A stretch of DNA of 64,000 nucleotides, from contig NZ_RHHQ01000008.1 of assembly GCF_003710825.1 (NCBI RefSeq), positions 372,001 through 436,000 on the forward strand, given 5' to 3'. Under the pieces are notes generated by a model that saw nothing but the letters and a program-made list of their open reading frames with translations, did no database searches and was not told the DNA's origin. Positions 32,858 through 41,682 of this stretch are shown piece after piece (the first letter of the stretch is position 1; the number at the start of each line of letters is the position of its first letter). The DNA comes from Brevibacillus fluminis. GTDB taxonomy: Bacteria; Bacillota; Bacilli; Brevibacillales; Brevibacillaceae. The position numbers and the translations under genes are program-made.

Positions 32858-34423
32858 TCATTTTGTCCAATACACGGCAACCCATCCTGGCAAATAGTTG
32901 CCGTAATAGCCGTTTTCTCCCGTCACGTTGCGCAGCAGTTCACCCTCCTGTGATGCCCCGCTCTTCATATACAGCGATCCGCGTTCGGCGCTGTCTAGGC
33001 GCAAAAAGAGCATTGTCTTGCCATCAGGTGAAACGATCGGCGCGTAATCCGCCGTGTTCGCCGGACCTGTCGTTACGGCATGCGCTTTTCCATCCGCCGT
33101 CCGCTGCCAAATCCGTTGCCCCGGCACCAGGACGCGCGTCGAATCGTAGTTCCCCATCCATGACAGATTTTCTTTCCCTTGCTCAAAGCACAGCGTGCTG
33201 CCTGCCGCATTGCCCCATTCCGGCTGCAAGGAGAGAAGCTTCTCTTCCCCTGCTTGTGTCGGGCGGAAACCGGTGCGGCGCTCAGCGATCATCAGATGCT
33301 TGCCGGTCGTCGCCTCGCGTCCGCCTCCTTCCACGAATGCGAGCCGGCTGCTATCAGCAGACCATGCCAGCCACTGGTTGTACGCGAGTGATCCGCCCAG
33401 CTCGATCCGCTTCGCCGGCTGCTGCAGATCGAGAAGCATTAGCGAGACACCGTCTGCCGCAAGCGACGAGGAATTGGGCAGCTGGTAGTAAGCGGCATAG
33501 CGCCCATCAGGCGAAACCGCCATACCCGCCGCCTGTCTCATGTAGATCACGTCATTTGCCGTCGGCTTCTCGCCAATGCCAAAGCTTTTCGCGACATTGC
33601 CAGCCAAGTCCATTTTCACAAGTCGCGGCGGCACCCCGACGGTCGCTGGTGTCGCAACCAGCAGCGCCTTGCCGTCCGGCATCCAGGTGAAATCGCCTGC
33701 ATTCACCTGATCGATCCGACTCTTTGCCGTCACTTTGCCAGCGCTGATGGTTGCGATGGTAAGCTGTGTCTGATTGTGCCCTTTCGGATTATTTGTCGCA
33801 TAAGCGAGCTGCAGCGCGGTCGGCGACCATTTTGCCGTTTGGTACACCGGCATCGTCTCGATCGGATAAGCCCCCGTGCCATCCGCTCTGACTACCCACA
33901 AGACCGGATCCGAGCTGTACCGATCCTCGGTCTTGTATTGCTTGTACATCAGCCACTCCCCGTTGTACGACCATCCGACAATCTCCACGGTTCCTTGCGT
34001 TGTCACCTGCTTGGGAGCGGCTCCCTTTGCTTTTGCGTCCATTACCCACAGGTGATTTTGATTGGTGAAGGCGATGCGAGCGGGGACGGATTCTGCCGCC
34101 ACGCGCTGCGGTGATGCTTGCTGTTTCGATGCGTTTGGCTTGGAGGCGGCTGCTGGTTTTGCTAGTGCTGCGCTCGGTGCCGGTTTCGTGGATGCCGCGC
34201 TCGCTGCTGGTTTCACAGGCGCTGCACTCGCCGCCGGTTTCACAGGCGCTGCACTCGCCGCCGGTTTCACAGGCGCTGCACTCGCCGCTGGTTTCACAGG
34301 CGCTGCACTCACCGCTGGCACAGGCACATTGCTCGCGACAGACGCATCCGCAAAACTCGAAGTCCCGACAGCCGCAGTCATGGCAAGAATCGAAACAAAT
34401 GGAATTACACCGCTTTTCTTCAT
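32858..34423 (-). CDS. Secreted TolB/WD40-like beta-propeller protein with Pro/Ala arm
   Basis: 521 residues: signal peptide (MKKSGVIPFVSILAMTAAV), then residues 39-92 of nine-residue repeats (SAAPVKPAA x4 and two degenerate copies), then a six- or seven-bladed propeller of TolB/PD40-type blades (WSYNGEWLMY; WSPTALQLAYA; VSPDGRYAAYY; WSADSSRLAFV; VSPDGKTMLFL). The arm is probably an extended spacer across the cell wall and the propeller an external binding module. No enzymatic domain follows it, unlike DPP-type peptidases. GGAGGAAGATCAGG precedes ATG 34423. No partner gene is obvious. Confidence 0.85.
   Translation of the reverse strand: MKKSGVIPFVSILAMTAAVGTSSFADASVASNVPVPAVSAAPVKPAASAAPVKPAASAAPVKPAASAAPVKPAASAASTKPAPSAALAKPAAASKPNASKQQASPQRVAAESVPARIAFTNQNHLWVMDAKAKGAAPKQVTTQGTVEIVGWSYNGEWLMYKQYKTEDRYSSDPVLWVVRADGTGAYPIETMPVYQTAKWSPTALQLAYATNNPKGHNQTQLTIATISAGKVTAKSRIDQVNAGDFTWMPDGKALLVATPATVGVPPRLVKMDLAGNVAKSFGIGEKPTANDVIYMRQAAGMAVSPDGRYAAYYQLPNSSSLAADGVSLMLLDLQQPAKRIELGGSLAYNQWLAWSADSSRLAFVEGGGREATTGKHLMIAERRTGFRPTQAGEEKLLSLQPEWGNAAGSTLCFEQGKENLSWMGNYDSTRVLVPGQRIWQRTADGKAHAVTTGPANTADYAPIVSPDGKTMLFLRLDSAERGSLYMKSGASQEGELLRNVTGENGYYGNYLPGWVAVYWTK
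34148..34309. repeat. 27-bp coding tandem repeats
   Basis: Six 27-bp units encode the Ser-Ala-Ala-Pro-Val-Lys-Pro-Ala-Ala arm of the propeller protein; the middle four are almost identical at DNA level. Copy number is likely to vary between strains. Confidence 0.85.
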
Positions 34424-34580
34424 CCTGATCTTCCTCCATCAATGTACGATCATTCTGGTTTTCGCATAGTAGACGTCTGAGCCCTTGCAATGTTACAGCT
34501 GCGATTTTACAAGTTCAAAAATTAGGCAGCGTACGTTTCGTTCTAGCGTTTTTTCACAGCGAGCAGCCTTTCGTTTTGCA

Positions 34581-34616
34581 CAAAAAAACGGCATGATTCC
34601 CAGGAATCATACCGTC
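34581..34616 (-). terminator. Terminator of uppP
   Basis: ACGGTATGATTCC / GGAATCATGCCGT on the minus strand, followed by TTTTTTT. Confidence 0.9.
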
Positions 34617-34627
34617 TATCCATGTAC

Positions 34628-35422
34628 TTAACGAAGAATAAAGAAATAAAACAACACCGCAATCACAAACCGATAGTACGCAAATGGCGTCAGCTTGAAA
34701 CGCTGCAGCAGCTTCAGGAAGCTCACGATCGCGAACATTGCGACAACGAATGCCGTGATAAAGCCTGCAATGAAAAAGCCCAAATCATCCATCGACAGGT
34801 TTTGGTAGCTTTTCAGCAAATCGAGACCGCTCGCCCCGACCATCACTGGAACGGCGACGAGGAACGTGAATTCAGCAGCCGCTTTGTGCGTGGTCCCAAG
34901 CAAAAGTCCTCCGGCGATCGTCGCGCCAGACCGTGAGAAGCCTGGCCACAATGCCAGACATTGAAACAGACCAATTCCAAAAGCTTGTTTATAGCTGATC
35001 TCATCGAGCGATTGCGCTGTTGTCCGGCGGGGAAGCTTTTCTGCGACAATCATGAGAATCCCGCCTGCAATCAAACCGATGAGCACTGTTTGTGCACCGA
35101 ATAAGTATTGCTTGATTACGCCGTGAAGCGCGACGCCCAGCACGCCTGCCGGAATCATCGCCAAAATGATGTGGAGCAGGTTCAACCGCGGCCGCTTGAC
35201 CCGTTGACGCTCCCAGCCCAGCACGCTCAGGAAACGGCGCCAGTACAAGACGACGACAGCCAGAATCGATCCAAGCTGAACAACGATCTCGAATGTTTTG
35301 GCTTTTTCATCGGTGAAATTTAACAGATCAGCCGTCAAAATCATGTGGCCGGTAGACGATACCGGTAAAAATTCCGTGAGTCCTTCGACCATCCCCAGGA
35401 TAATGGCTACCCAGTAATGCAT
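34628..35422 (-). CDS. uppP: Undecaprenyl-diphosphatase
   Basis: 264-residue membrane enzyme of the UppP/BacA family. It dephosphorylates undecaprenyl diphosphate to recycle the lipid carrier for peptidoglycan and teichoic acid synthesis, and gives bacitracin tolerance. Both catalytic motifs are clear: the E-rich loop [20 protein letters not shown] near residues 11-30, and the [10 protein letters not shown] segment near residue 163. About eight transmembrane helices. ATG 35422 follows GGAGGCGTAGC. It is monocistronic with a strong terminator. Confidence 0.96.
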   Translation of the reverse strand: MHYWVAIILGMVEGLTEFLPVSSTGHMILTADLLNFTDEKAKTFEIVVQLGSILAVVVLYWRRFLSVLGWERQRVKRPRLNLLHIILAMIPAGVLGVALHGVIKQYLFGAQTVLIGLIAGGILMIVAEKLPRRTTAQSLDEISYKQAFGIGLFQCLALWPGFSRSGATIAGGLLLGTTHKAAAEFTFLVAVPVMVGASGLDLLKSYQNLSMDDLGFFIAGFITAFVVAMFAIVSFLKLLQRFKLTPFAYYRFVIAVLFYFFILR

Positions 35423-35565
35423 GCTACGCCTCCATCTCTTTTCTTTCACATTGGTTCTAACATTCTACTATCGAATTGAAGCAGAAATATGGAATAGCTC
35501 AATCCACCTTCTACATTATGATGGGGACACTCGTTTTTGGCAATTGGCTTTTTCAAGGCACGAAA

Positions 35566-35600
35566 ATGCCCCGATTTTCCAATAAGGAGCATCGGGGCAT
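35566..35600 (-). terminator. Terminator of the YokU gene
   Basis: Perfect 10-bp arms ATGCCCCGAT (35566-35575) and ATCGGGGCAT (35591-35600), followed on the minus strand by TTTTCG. Confidence 0.82.
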
Positions 35601-35619
35601 GTCAGCGGTATGCGATTGC

Positions 35620-35883
35620 TTATTTCAAATCGAACAGCCGGATCTTAGGTGCGTGCAAAATCTGGTCGTATGTCAATGTGTCCGGGTATCCGGTCAAGTC
35701 CGCGATGACCAGGTTTTCTTCAACCTTTTGATTCATCGGTTCCGATATATAGACGCCGCATTTCGGACAGTCTACCGCAGGGATTTGCAGGATACGCAGC
35801 GTACGTTTGCCATCTGGCATCGTCCAGTAGCAATCTTGCGTCGATTCAGTTGTATGTGTTTCATTACACCATTGGCATTCCAT
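35620..35883 (-). CDS. YokU-family CxxC zinc-finger-like protein
   Basis: 87-residue protein with two CxxC pairs, MECQWCNE at the N terminus and DCPKCG near residue 45, likely holding one metal ion. The layout (ECQWCN, YWTMPDGKRTLRILQIPAVD, then a short helix) matches the YokU family, which in bacilli is usually next to the lysine 2,3-aminomutase gene ablA; no such gene lies here. ATG 35883 has GGGAGG eleven bases upstream; an in-frame extension to 35946 is hydrophobic and unlike the family. Function unknown. Confidence 0.8.
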   Translation of the reverse strand: MECQWCNETHTTESTQDCYWTMPDGKRTLRILQIPAVDCPKCGVYISEPMNQKVEENLVIADLTGYPDTLTYDQILHAPKIRLFDLK

Positions 35884-36057
35884 CGTATGATAACCTCCCT
35901 GTTTGCTCACGCGCATTGCTAGAAGAAGTAGCAAGGAGCATGCCAAACGAGAAATTCCCGAGATTCATGCATCGCAGTGCGTTCATGCCATCCATCAACG
36001 CTGAATATCCGGCAGTTTTGTGCCTGATTTCCGGCACTAAACAGCTTTTGTAAACGA

Positions 36058-36321
36058 CTACCTGCTCTTCACCAGCAGCTCGACCGCTTCTTTGATCACC
36101 TGGTCAGGATCATTGCCCTTTTCCAGTTCTTCGCGAATGCACGCTTGCAGATGGTTGCCGATCACAAGTCCGATAGACCGGTCGATCGCGGTGCGGATTG
36201 CGGACAGCTGTGCGACGACCTCCCGGCATTCTTTGCCTTCCTCCATCATTTTCAGAACACCGCGTACTTGTCCTTCTGCGCGGCGCAATCGATTTTTTAC
36301 ATCCGTACCATATTCAATCAT
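36058..36321 (-). CDS. CsoR/CstR-family repressor
   Basis: 87-residue all-helical repressor of the DUF156 family (KNRLRRAEGQVRGVLKMMEE). Cys32, His57 and Cys61 (GKEC then NHLQAC) form the Cys-His-Cys set used by copper-sensing CsoR; persulfide-sensing CstR has only the two cysteines, so the sensor residues suggest metal while the adjacent rhodanese remnant suggests sulfur. The start is ATG 36321 with AAGGTGGGG upstream; GTG 36333 is less likely. A CsoR-type operator lies upstream of the rhodanese remnant at 36629, so the two are probably one transcription unit. Confidence 0.88.
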   Translation of the reverse strand: MIEYGTDVKNRLRRAEGQVRGVLKMMEEGKECREVVAQLSAIRTAIDRSIGLVIGNHLQACIREELEKGNDPDQVIKEAVELLVKSR

Positions 36322-36378
36322 CAGCGGCCCCACCTTTTTTGCAGACTCTACGTTCTTCCCCTCTTTTGCCTAGCTTCT

Positions 36379-36615
36379 CTAGTCAGCCTTGGCCAAGAGC
36401 TCCTTCTCCCGTGCAGCGGCAGCATATGTCTTGTAGCCGCCATCGACATTTTTGACAGCAAAGCCGTTCTCAACCAAAATTCGTGCTGCTTGGTATCCGC
36501 GTAGCCCTACCTGGCAGGAGACATGAACGGTTTGGTTTTTGGGCAGGTCGCATAAACGTTCGCGAATTTCGCCCAAGCCGTCGGCGACGTTGGACGCGAC
36601 ACACCCAGCCAGGTT
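36379..36615 (-). pseudogene. 5'-truncated rhodanese domain (CoA-disulfide reductase C-terminus)
   Basis: The open frame encodes a rhodanese domain end: active-site loop SCQVGLRGY, AARILVENGFAVKNVDGGYKTY. This matches the C-terminal rhodanese domain that I know from CoA-disulfide/persulfide reductases of bacilli. A TAG closes the frame just upstream, there is no ATG or GTG with a ribosome site (only a TTG at 36576), and the operator lies 14 bases beyond. So the whole FAD/NAD part and the first third of the rhodanese fold are missing. A very short translated protein is possible but I read it as a deletion remnant. Confidence 0.7.
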
Positions 36616-36628
36616 CTATTCTACCAAT

Positions 36629-36644
36629 ATACCCCTAAGGGTAT
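36629..36644 (-). promoter_or_regulatory. CsoR/CstR-type operator
   Basis: ATACCCCTAAGGGTAT: G/C tracts flanked by AT, the standard form of CsoR-family operators. It lies upstream of the rhodanese remnant and repressor gene, consistent with autoregulation. Confidence 0.78.
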
Positions 36645-36935
36645 TATTAAGAGGACAGGAAGAAAAGTCAAGAAACGATCTGGATTCTTCCGACGATTCG
36701 ACGAATGTGACAGGTATACACCACGGACGGGTGCAAGTAGACTGAAGGGGAATCGCAACACCTAGGTGAAAGCAAGAAAAGTTTTAGACTGCTCCATTGA
36801 ACTATCGAATCCCGTTAGCCACTCAAGCAGCGCTGCTCATCAGGAAAAGTGCTGTAATGATGGCGGAGTTATACCTATATCCACTATTCTGAGTGAATAA
36901 AACAATGGACATAGTTTTATAGACATGATTTCTCC
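36645..36935. other. Gene-free stretch
   Basis: About 290 bases between the operator and the nucleoside hydrolase stop. Only short frames without ribosome sites were seen, and no hairpin terminator could be defined for the nucleoside hydrolase. Confidence 0.5.
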
Positions 36936-37889
36936 TTACTGTACAAGCAAGCTGATCAATTTTTCTTTAAATAATTGATTATTAATCGTTTTGCAAACTT
37001 TGGCATTAGGGATGTGCCCTGCAAAGCCATCTGATATGGCAAGCTTACTGCCGTCATTGATAATCACTTGACCGTAGGCAGCAGCTTCTATTGTGCAGAC
37101 ATAACAGTAACACAATTTGTCTTCAACTACGATTTCATCCCAAAGTACAACACCCATTGCTACAGCATCAGGCAAGTCAACAATATGCTCATTACTTCTT
37201 TGTATATTGTATTCGAGCAAGGAACGGTTGCATCTTACGGAGAACTCGGCTTCCGACTTGCCACTCGATAGAAGCACATCCATATCAGCCTTATTCAAAG
37301 CAGCTTCTCCTAAACATACGTCAAATCCAATGATCGTAATAGGTATACCTGAGCACAACATAATACGATAAGCCTCTGCATCGACATACACATTAAATTC
37401 AGCAACAGGTGTAGTATTCCCGGGTCCGAAGCCGGAAGTGCCCATGGTATAGATATGTTTGACAAGTTTCATCGTTTCAGGCGCTTTTAATATGGCAAGG
37501 GCAATATTGGTAACAGGACCTATGGTTACAATTTCGATTTCTCCAGGGTTATTCTCAATGATCTCCAAGATCGCATCTACGGCATGCTTAGTCTCCGGCA
37601 AAAGAGTAGGATGAATTAAATCACAATCTCCCATACCATCTTCGCCATGAACATTCACAGCCGTAACTAAATCACGCATCAGCGGTTTGGCTGCTCCAAC
37701 ATAAAGAGGCGGCTTTTGAGCGTTAGCAACCTCGATGGTCATCAGTGCATTCTTTGTTGCCAATTCCAGCGGGACGTTGCCGCAAACGGTTGTGATTGCT
37801 TCCACTTTCACATCCGTTGATTTCAGTGCCATAATTAATGCTACGGCATCGTCGCTTCCGGTATCTGTATCAATAATAATTTTCCTCAT
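36936..37889 (-). CDS. Inosine/uridine-type nucleoside hydrolase
   Basis: 317-residue nucleoside hydrolase that cleaves nucleosides to base and ribose with water. The calcium-binding signature DTDTGSDDAVAL is at residues 6-17; other family parts are VHGEDGMGD, VTIGPVTNIALA, and AEFNVYVDAEAY. The catalytic histidine usually near position 240 of the family is not evident; the equivalent region reads DLPDAVAMGV, where the aspartate is retained. ATG 37889 has GGAGG eight bases upstream. It diverges from a Crp-type regulator, an arrangement like E. coli rihB-yeiL. A/T-rich relative to its surroundings. Confidence 0.9.
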   Translation of the reverse strand: MRKIIIDTDTGSDDAVALIMALKSTDVKVEAITTVCGNVPLELATKNALMTIEVANAQKPPLYVGAAKPLMRDLVTAVNVHGEDGMGDCDLIHPTLLPETKHAVDAILEIIENNPGEIEIVTIGPVTNIALAILKAPETMKLVKHIYTMGTSGFGPGNTTPVAEFNVYVDAEAYRIMLCSGIPITIIGFDVCLGEAALNKADMDVLLSSGKSEAEFSVRCNRSLLEYNIQRSNEHIVDLPDAVAMGVVLWDEIVVEDKLCYCYVCTIEAAAYGQVIINDGSKLAISDGFAGHIPNAKVCKTINNQLFKEKLISLLVQ

Positions 37890-37911
37890 AAATAAGACCT
37901 CCATTTCTAAT

Positions 37912-37960
37912 TTGGCCTTATTATATCGTTCAACTATAATGATAAATAGGTCAAATGACC
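37912..37960 (+). promoter_or_regulatory. Divergent control region with SigA promoter and dyad
   Basis: Plus-strand TTGGCC (37912-37917), 17 bases, TATAAT (37935-37940), then GGTCA-AA-TGACC at 37949-37960. A TATAAT also occurs on the minus strand at 37925-37920 for the nucleoside hydrolase. The dyad is a candidate site for the YeiL-like regulator. Confidence 0.65.
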
Positions 37961-37984
37961 AAAAGGTAAAATGAAGGTGAGCAT

Positions 37985-38623
37985 ATGAATTTGAAAGATA
38001 TCGTAAATGTCGCGCCCGAGCGGATTAAGAAAGAATTTATTTACAAAAGGCATAAAAAAGGCAGCCTTATCATTCATCCGCACGAGCACAATGATTATCT
38101 CTTTATTCTGACTGCAGGTATCGCCGAAGTGTATCGGCAAACTTACGCCGGAACGATGCTATCCCTCTATATCTATGAGGCGCACAGCTGCTTTGGGGAA
38201 ATAGAGATTTTTAATGAAAAAATAAAAACGCTTGGCGTTATCGCGAAACAAAATTGCGAAACGATAGCGATCCATAAAGCAATGGTTTACGAATGGATGA
38301 AAACCGATTTTCAATTCAATTTTTACTTGATGAAACAGCTTGCCTCGAAATTAATTTTAAGCTCGGACACCGCGGCGCAATTATCCCTATTGACAGCTAA
38401 AGATCGCCTTCTGATAAGCATCCATAATCATTATAAAATCGGCGATTTAGATACCCTGACCAAGCAAATGCTATCAAGCGAGGTCTGCGCCCCGATTCGA
38501 AGTTTGAACCGTTCCATCGCCCAGTGCATAAATGAGGGTTTTATCAATTATAAAAACAAAAAATTCTCTATCACCTCCATTGAAGCGATTGAAAAACAAC
38601 TTGAACATTTTTTGCCAAGTTAA
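37985..38623 (+). CDS. Crp-type regulator, YeiL-like
   Basis: 212 residues. Cupin-like sensor barrel in the first 115 residues (KKGSLIIHPHEHNDYLFILT, HSCFGEIEIF), long helix, then a C-terminal DNA-binding part (QMLSSEVCAPIRSLNRSIAQ). The pairing with a nucleoside hydrolase matches YeiL, a regulator known in E. coli beside rihB. No iron-sulfur cysteine cluster is obvious. GGTGAGC lies just before ATG 37985, a weak site. Confidence 0.85.
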   Translation: MNLKDIVNVAPERIKKEFIYKRHKKGSLIIHPHEHNDYLFILTAGIAEVYRQTYAGTMLSLYIYEAHSCFGEIEIFNEKIKTLGVIAKQNCETIAIHKAMVYEWMKTDFQFNFYLMKQLASKLILSSDTAAQLSLLTAKDRLLISIHNHYKIGDLDTLTKQMLSSEVCAPIRSLNRSIAQCINEGFINYKNKKFSITSIEAIEKQLEHFLPS

Positions 38624-38634
38624 TGCTACTATGG

Positions 38635-38661
38635 AAAAGGCACCCTCCCTGGTGCTTTTTT
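38635..38661 (+). terminator. Terminator of the YeiL-like gene
   Basis: GGCACC, short loop, GGTGC, TTTTTT. Confidence 0.85.
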
Positions 38662-39460
38662 CAGGGGCTGTTTGCTTTGGGCTTCCGGCACCTTGTCATC
38701 CGCCGCTGCTTCCGCTTCCTTCAGCATGGCCCGCCAAGCCGGCGTTGTGGAGCACGTTTTGCAGACGTTGCAAACGCCGGAAGCGTACAGCATCCGCGCC
38801 GATCCCGTGCTTCCTTCCCATGTGATGGTTGAGCAGCTGCTCTACTCTCGTTCCGCTGCACCATCAAGCCGCATCAACGGCCCTAAGATGCTGCGGGGCA
38901 GGAATGTCTTTTTATCTGTCCACAGCCATGCGACCATCCGAATGATCGCGAGTACGTCTTCAACCCGGCTGCATTTTGCCATGATTCAACACAACACCCT
39001 CTCGCAAAACATCGTTACCAATGTGCGTGCAGATAAAGCTGTTGGATAGCCCTGTCGACCTTCATCCGACTCACCCTTTTCCGAAATAATCAGATTTTTC
39101 TCTCGCCATTGCAAAAATGCATCCCTATCATATGAAAGATGATGTCTGGCAAGCTAGGGGATTTTGTTCAGGACGAAAAGCCTGGGCCGTGATTGCCACT
39201 TTCTTTTCCCCCATCCCATCGATCTCCCCCTCCATTCGCGTATTTCGAGCGAAAACAAACGTCCATAACCAACGCATTGTCAGCACGGAAAAAATACTGG
39301 ACGGTAGAACATGCCGAAAAATCGGCATAGCTTCTTTAACAGCCTCCCCCGAATTTCCACTGCAGCTCATTGCGTTAGCAGGCAGGATAGTTTTACCTTT
39401 TTATGGTAATATAAATCCAGGTTTTTCTCAGGCAGGCATGTCGAAAGGGAGGGATCAGCC
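38662..39460. other. 800-base stretch without a recognisable gene
   Basis: GC-rich from 38690 to 39050, then mixed. Frames exist on both strands (the plus frame 38672-39049, the minus frame 39128-39370), but none has a good ribosome site or a recognisable family; they look like decayed coding DNA. TTACC (39393-39397) and GGTAA (39405-39409) form a small dyad upstream of the ABC exporter and could be an operator. Confidence 0.5.
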
Positions 39461-40411
39461 TTGAACAACGCCATCATAGAAGTAGACGGACTCGTCAAAC
39501 GGTATGGAAAATTCACTGCAGTGAACGGAATTCATTTCAAAGTGCGTGAAGGGGAAGTGTTCGGATTGCTTGGGCCGAACGGGGCAGGAAAAACCACAAC
39601 GATGGAAATGATCGAGGGTCTACGACGGCCGGACGAAGGGAGGGCACTTGTCGCTGGCTTCGATACGAAAAAAGATTTGAAAAAGGTTAAAGAAATAATC
39701 GGCGTCCAACTCCAATCGACATCACTTTTCGACCTGCTGCACGTTCATGAAATCATCCGTATGTATGCGAGTTTTTATCCAAGCGCAGTGCCAATCGAGC
39801 CGCTGCTAGACGATATGATCTTGCGCGAAAAAATGAATGAACGTGTAAAAAACTTATCCGGCGGACAGAAGCAGCGACTCGCTATTGCGCTAGCACTCGT
39901 GAATGATCCAAAAGTAGTTTTCCTCGACGAGCCGACAACCGGACTCGATCCTCAAGCTCGTCGTACGTTGTGGGATATCGTGCTTCGTCTAAAGGAGCGT
40001 GGTAAGACTGTGGTGCTCTCTACTCACTACATGGAAGAGGCTCATGTGCTTTGTGACCGCATCTGTCTCATGGATAAAGGTCAAATCGTTGCGCTCGATA
40101 CGCCGGAGCAGCTCGTCCGCAGCCTGCAGTCAGACAGCGCCATCGAGTTTCGCTTGCCGGAGTGGGTTCGAGACGATAAAGCACGAGAGCAAGAGGTGCT
40201 GACGCTTGTCCAGTCATTGCCGGATGTGAAGCAAGTTGACCAGCGAAAAGACACGTTCGTTTTGTACACCGATCATTTGCAAAATGCGCTGACCGCTTTT
40301 ATACAACAAACCGCTGAGCAGAACATCCGGATATCCGATTTGCAAACGCGCACAGCAACGCTCGAGGACGTGTTCATCCACATGACGGGAAGGAGCCTGA
40401 GGGAAGAATGA
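39461..40411 (+). CDS. ABC exporter ATP-binding protein
   Basis: 316-residue ATPase of the DrrA/CcmA-type exporter group. Walker A GPNGAGKTT, Q-loop IIGVQLQSTSLFD, signature LSGGQKQRL, Walker B VVFLDEPTTGLDPQAR and switch STHYMEEA. The C-terminal extension (TATLEDVFIHMTGRSLREE) is typical of this group. The start codon is TTG 39461, with GGGAGGG eight bases upstream. It overlaps the permease gene by four bases. It drives export of an unknown lipid, drug or peptide. Confidence 0.93.
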   Translation: MNNAIIEVDGLVKRYGKFTAVNGIHFKVREGEVFGLLGPNGAGKTTTMEMIEGLRRPDEGRALVAGFDTKKDLKKVKEIIGVQLQSTSLFDLLHVHEIIRMYASFYPSAVPIEPLLDDMILREKMNERVKNLSGGQKQRLAIALALVNDPKVVFLDEPTTGLDPQARRTLWDIVLRLKERGKTVVLSTHYMEEAHVLCDRICLMDKGQIVALDTPEQLVRSLQSDSAIEFRLPEWVRDDKAREQEVLTLVQSLPDVKQVDQRKDTFVLYTDHLQNALTAFIQQTAEQNIRISDLQTRTATLEDVFIHMTGRSLREE

Positions 40412-41508
40412 AGGCGTATCGTCAATTGGTTTTAGCCCAGCTACGACTTTTCGGGCGAAATCGGCAAGTATTATTTTGGTCGCTTTTGTTTCCGATCGTT
40501 TTTATGGTGATGCTGGGGACATTCTTCGGAAATGGGGACAGCACATCGCTCACCGTCAGTGTTATCGACCAAGATCAGACGACTGCATCGAAGGCGCTTC
40601 TCACATCGATGAAACTGCTATCCATTTTAAAAGTAACGGAAAGCGCCGATCTCGATGCGGAGATAAAAGATCTTAAGCATGGCGATCGGCAGCTTGTCGT
40701 CGCTATTCCTAAAGGATATGAAACTGCTGTAAACGCGAAATCCCCCTCAACTCAGGGCTCCAAACTCACAGTATACTACGATGAGACGAGCCAAACGACC
40801 AATCAGATCGGGCTCCCCATCATATCCCAGGTCGTCGATGGCATTAGCAAACAGATTGTTGGGTACACACCCATCATCACGATTCAATCTGAGGGTGTCC
40901 AATCCCTCAAACTGAAATATATCGATTTCCTCGTGCCGGGCATCGTCGCAATGATGATTATGAATAACAATCTGAACGGCGTCGCCGGCCAAATCGCATC
41001 TTGGCGCGAGCGTGGTATCCTTCGACGTCTTCAGAGCACGCCGCTCCAACCTGGAAGCTTCATCGCCGCGCAAATCACGGCCCGACTGATGTTAAACGGC
41101 GCTCAGGCGATAATCGTGCTGCTAATCGCCAGCATGATTTTCGGAACGCAGGTGAACGGTTCGTGGATACTTCTGCTACTGTTCGTCGTACTCGGTACAC
41201 TGACGTTCATGTCGATCGGCTTTATCATCGCGGCGCTCACAAAAACGCCGGAAAGCGCTGGCCCGATTGCCGGTTTCGTCTCCTTCCCCATGCTTTTTCT
41301 GGGCGGTGTCTTCTATCCGATCAAGAACATGCCTGACTGGCTTCAGCCAATCGTCAATTTGCTGCCGATTTCTCATTTGTCCACAGCACTGCGCCAAATC
41401 ATGAATGTCGGAGCCTCGTTTGCCGACGTGTGGCGTGAAGCTGCACTGCTCGGCGGCTGGATGCTTGTCGCTTTCCTTATTGCAAGCCTAACATTTAAAT
41501 GGGAGTAA
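40408..41508 (+). CDS. ABC-2 type exporter permease
   Basis: 366 residues: one N-terminal transmembrane helix (FWSLLFPIVFMVMLGTFFG), a large extracytoplasmic domain of about 140 residues, then five helices, with the conserved ERGILRRLQSTPLQPGSF coupling segment and the FLGGVFYPIKNMPDWLQP loop. This is the ABC2_membrane_3 layout and partners the preceding ATPase (ATGA overlap). Substrate unknown. Confidence 0.92.
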   Translation: MKAYRQLVLAQLRLFGRNRQVLFWSLLFPIVFMVMLGTFFGNGDSTSLTVSVIDQDQTTASKALLTSMKLLSILKVTESADLDAEIKDLKHGDRQLVVAIPKGYETAVNAKSPSTQGSKLTVYYDETSQTTNQIGLPIISQVVDGISKQIVGYTPIITIQSEGVQSLKLKYIDFLVPGIVAMMIMNNNLNGVAGQIASWRERGILRRLQSTPLQPGSFIAAQITARLMLNGAQAIIVLLIASMIFGTQVNGSWILLLLFVVLGTLTFMSIGFIIAALTKTPESAGPIAGFVSFPMLFLGGVFYPIKNMPDWLQPIVNLLPISHLSTALRQIMNVGASFADVWREAALLGGWMLVAFLIASLTFKWE

Positions 41509-41578
41509 CATATTGCAGCAGGCTGCAAAAACTGTTATGCTTTTAGTAGTGAATAAATCGTACGCCCACAAAAATCTC

Positions 41579-41638
41579 AGGGTCTGATTCGTTATGAAGG
41601 AAACTCCTTCATTTCTGATCAGGCCCTTTATGTTTTTT
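41579..41638 (+). terminator. Terminator of the ABC exporter operon
   Basis: AGGG-TCTGAT with ATCAGG-CCCT as outer arms and ATGAAGGA/TCCTTCAT (41594-41601, 41605-41612) as the inner stem, followed by a T-run. Confidence 0.82.
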
Positions 41639-41682
41639 TATAAGGGACTTAACATGAAACCCTTAGAAGGAGAGACGATCAC

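Noticed and set aside
33789..34490. Minus-strand frame with Ser-Ala-Cys-Glu-Thr repeats
   Set aside because: It is another reading frame of the 27-bp repeats in the propeller gene; the propeller frame has the signal peptide, ribosome site and family match.
36745..36900. Short open frames between the CsoR operator and the nucleoside hydrolase
   Set aside because: Fewer than 50 codons, no ribosome sites, no family likeness.
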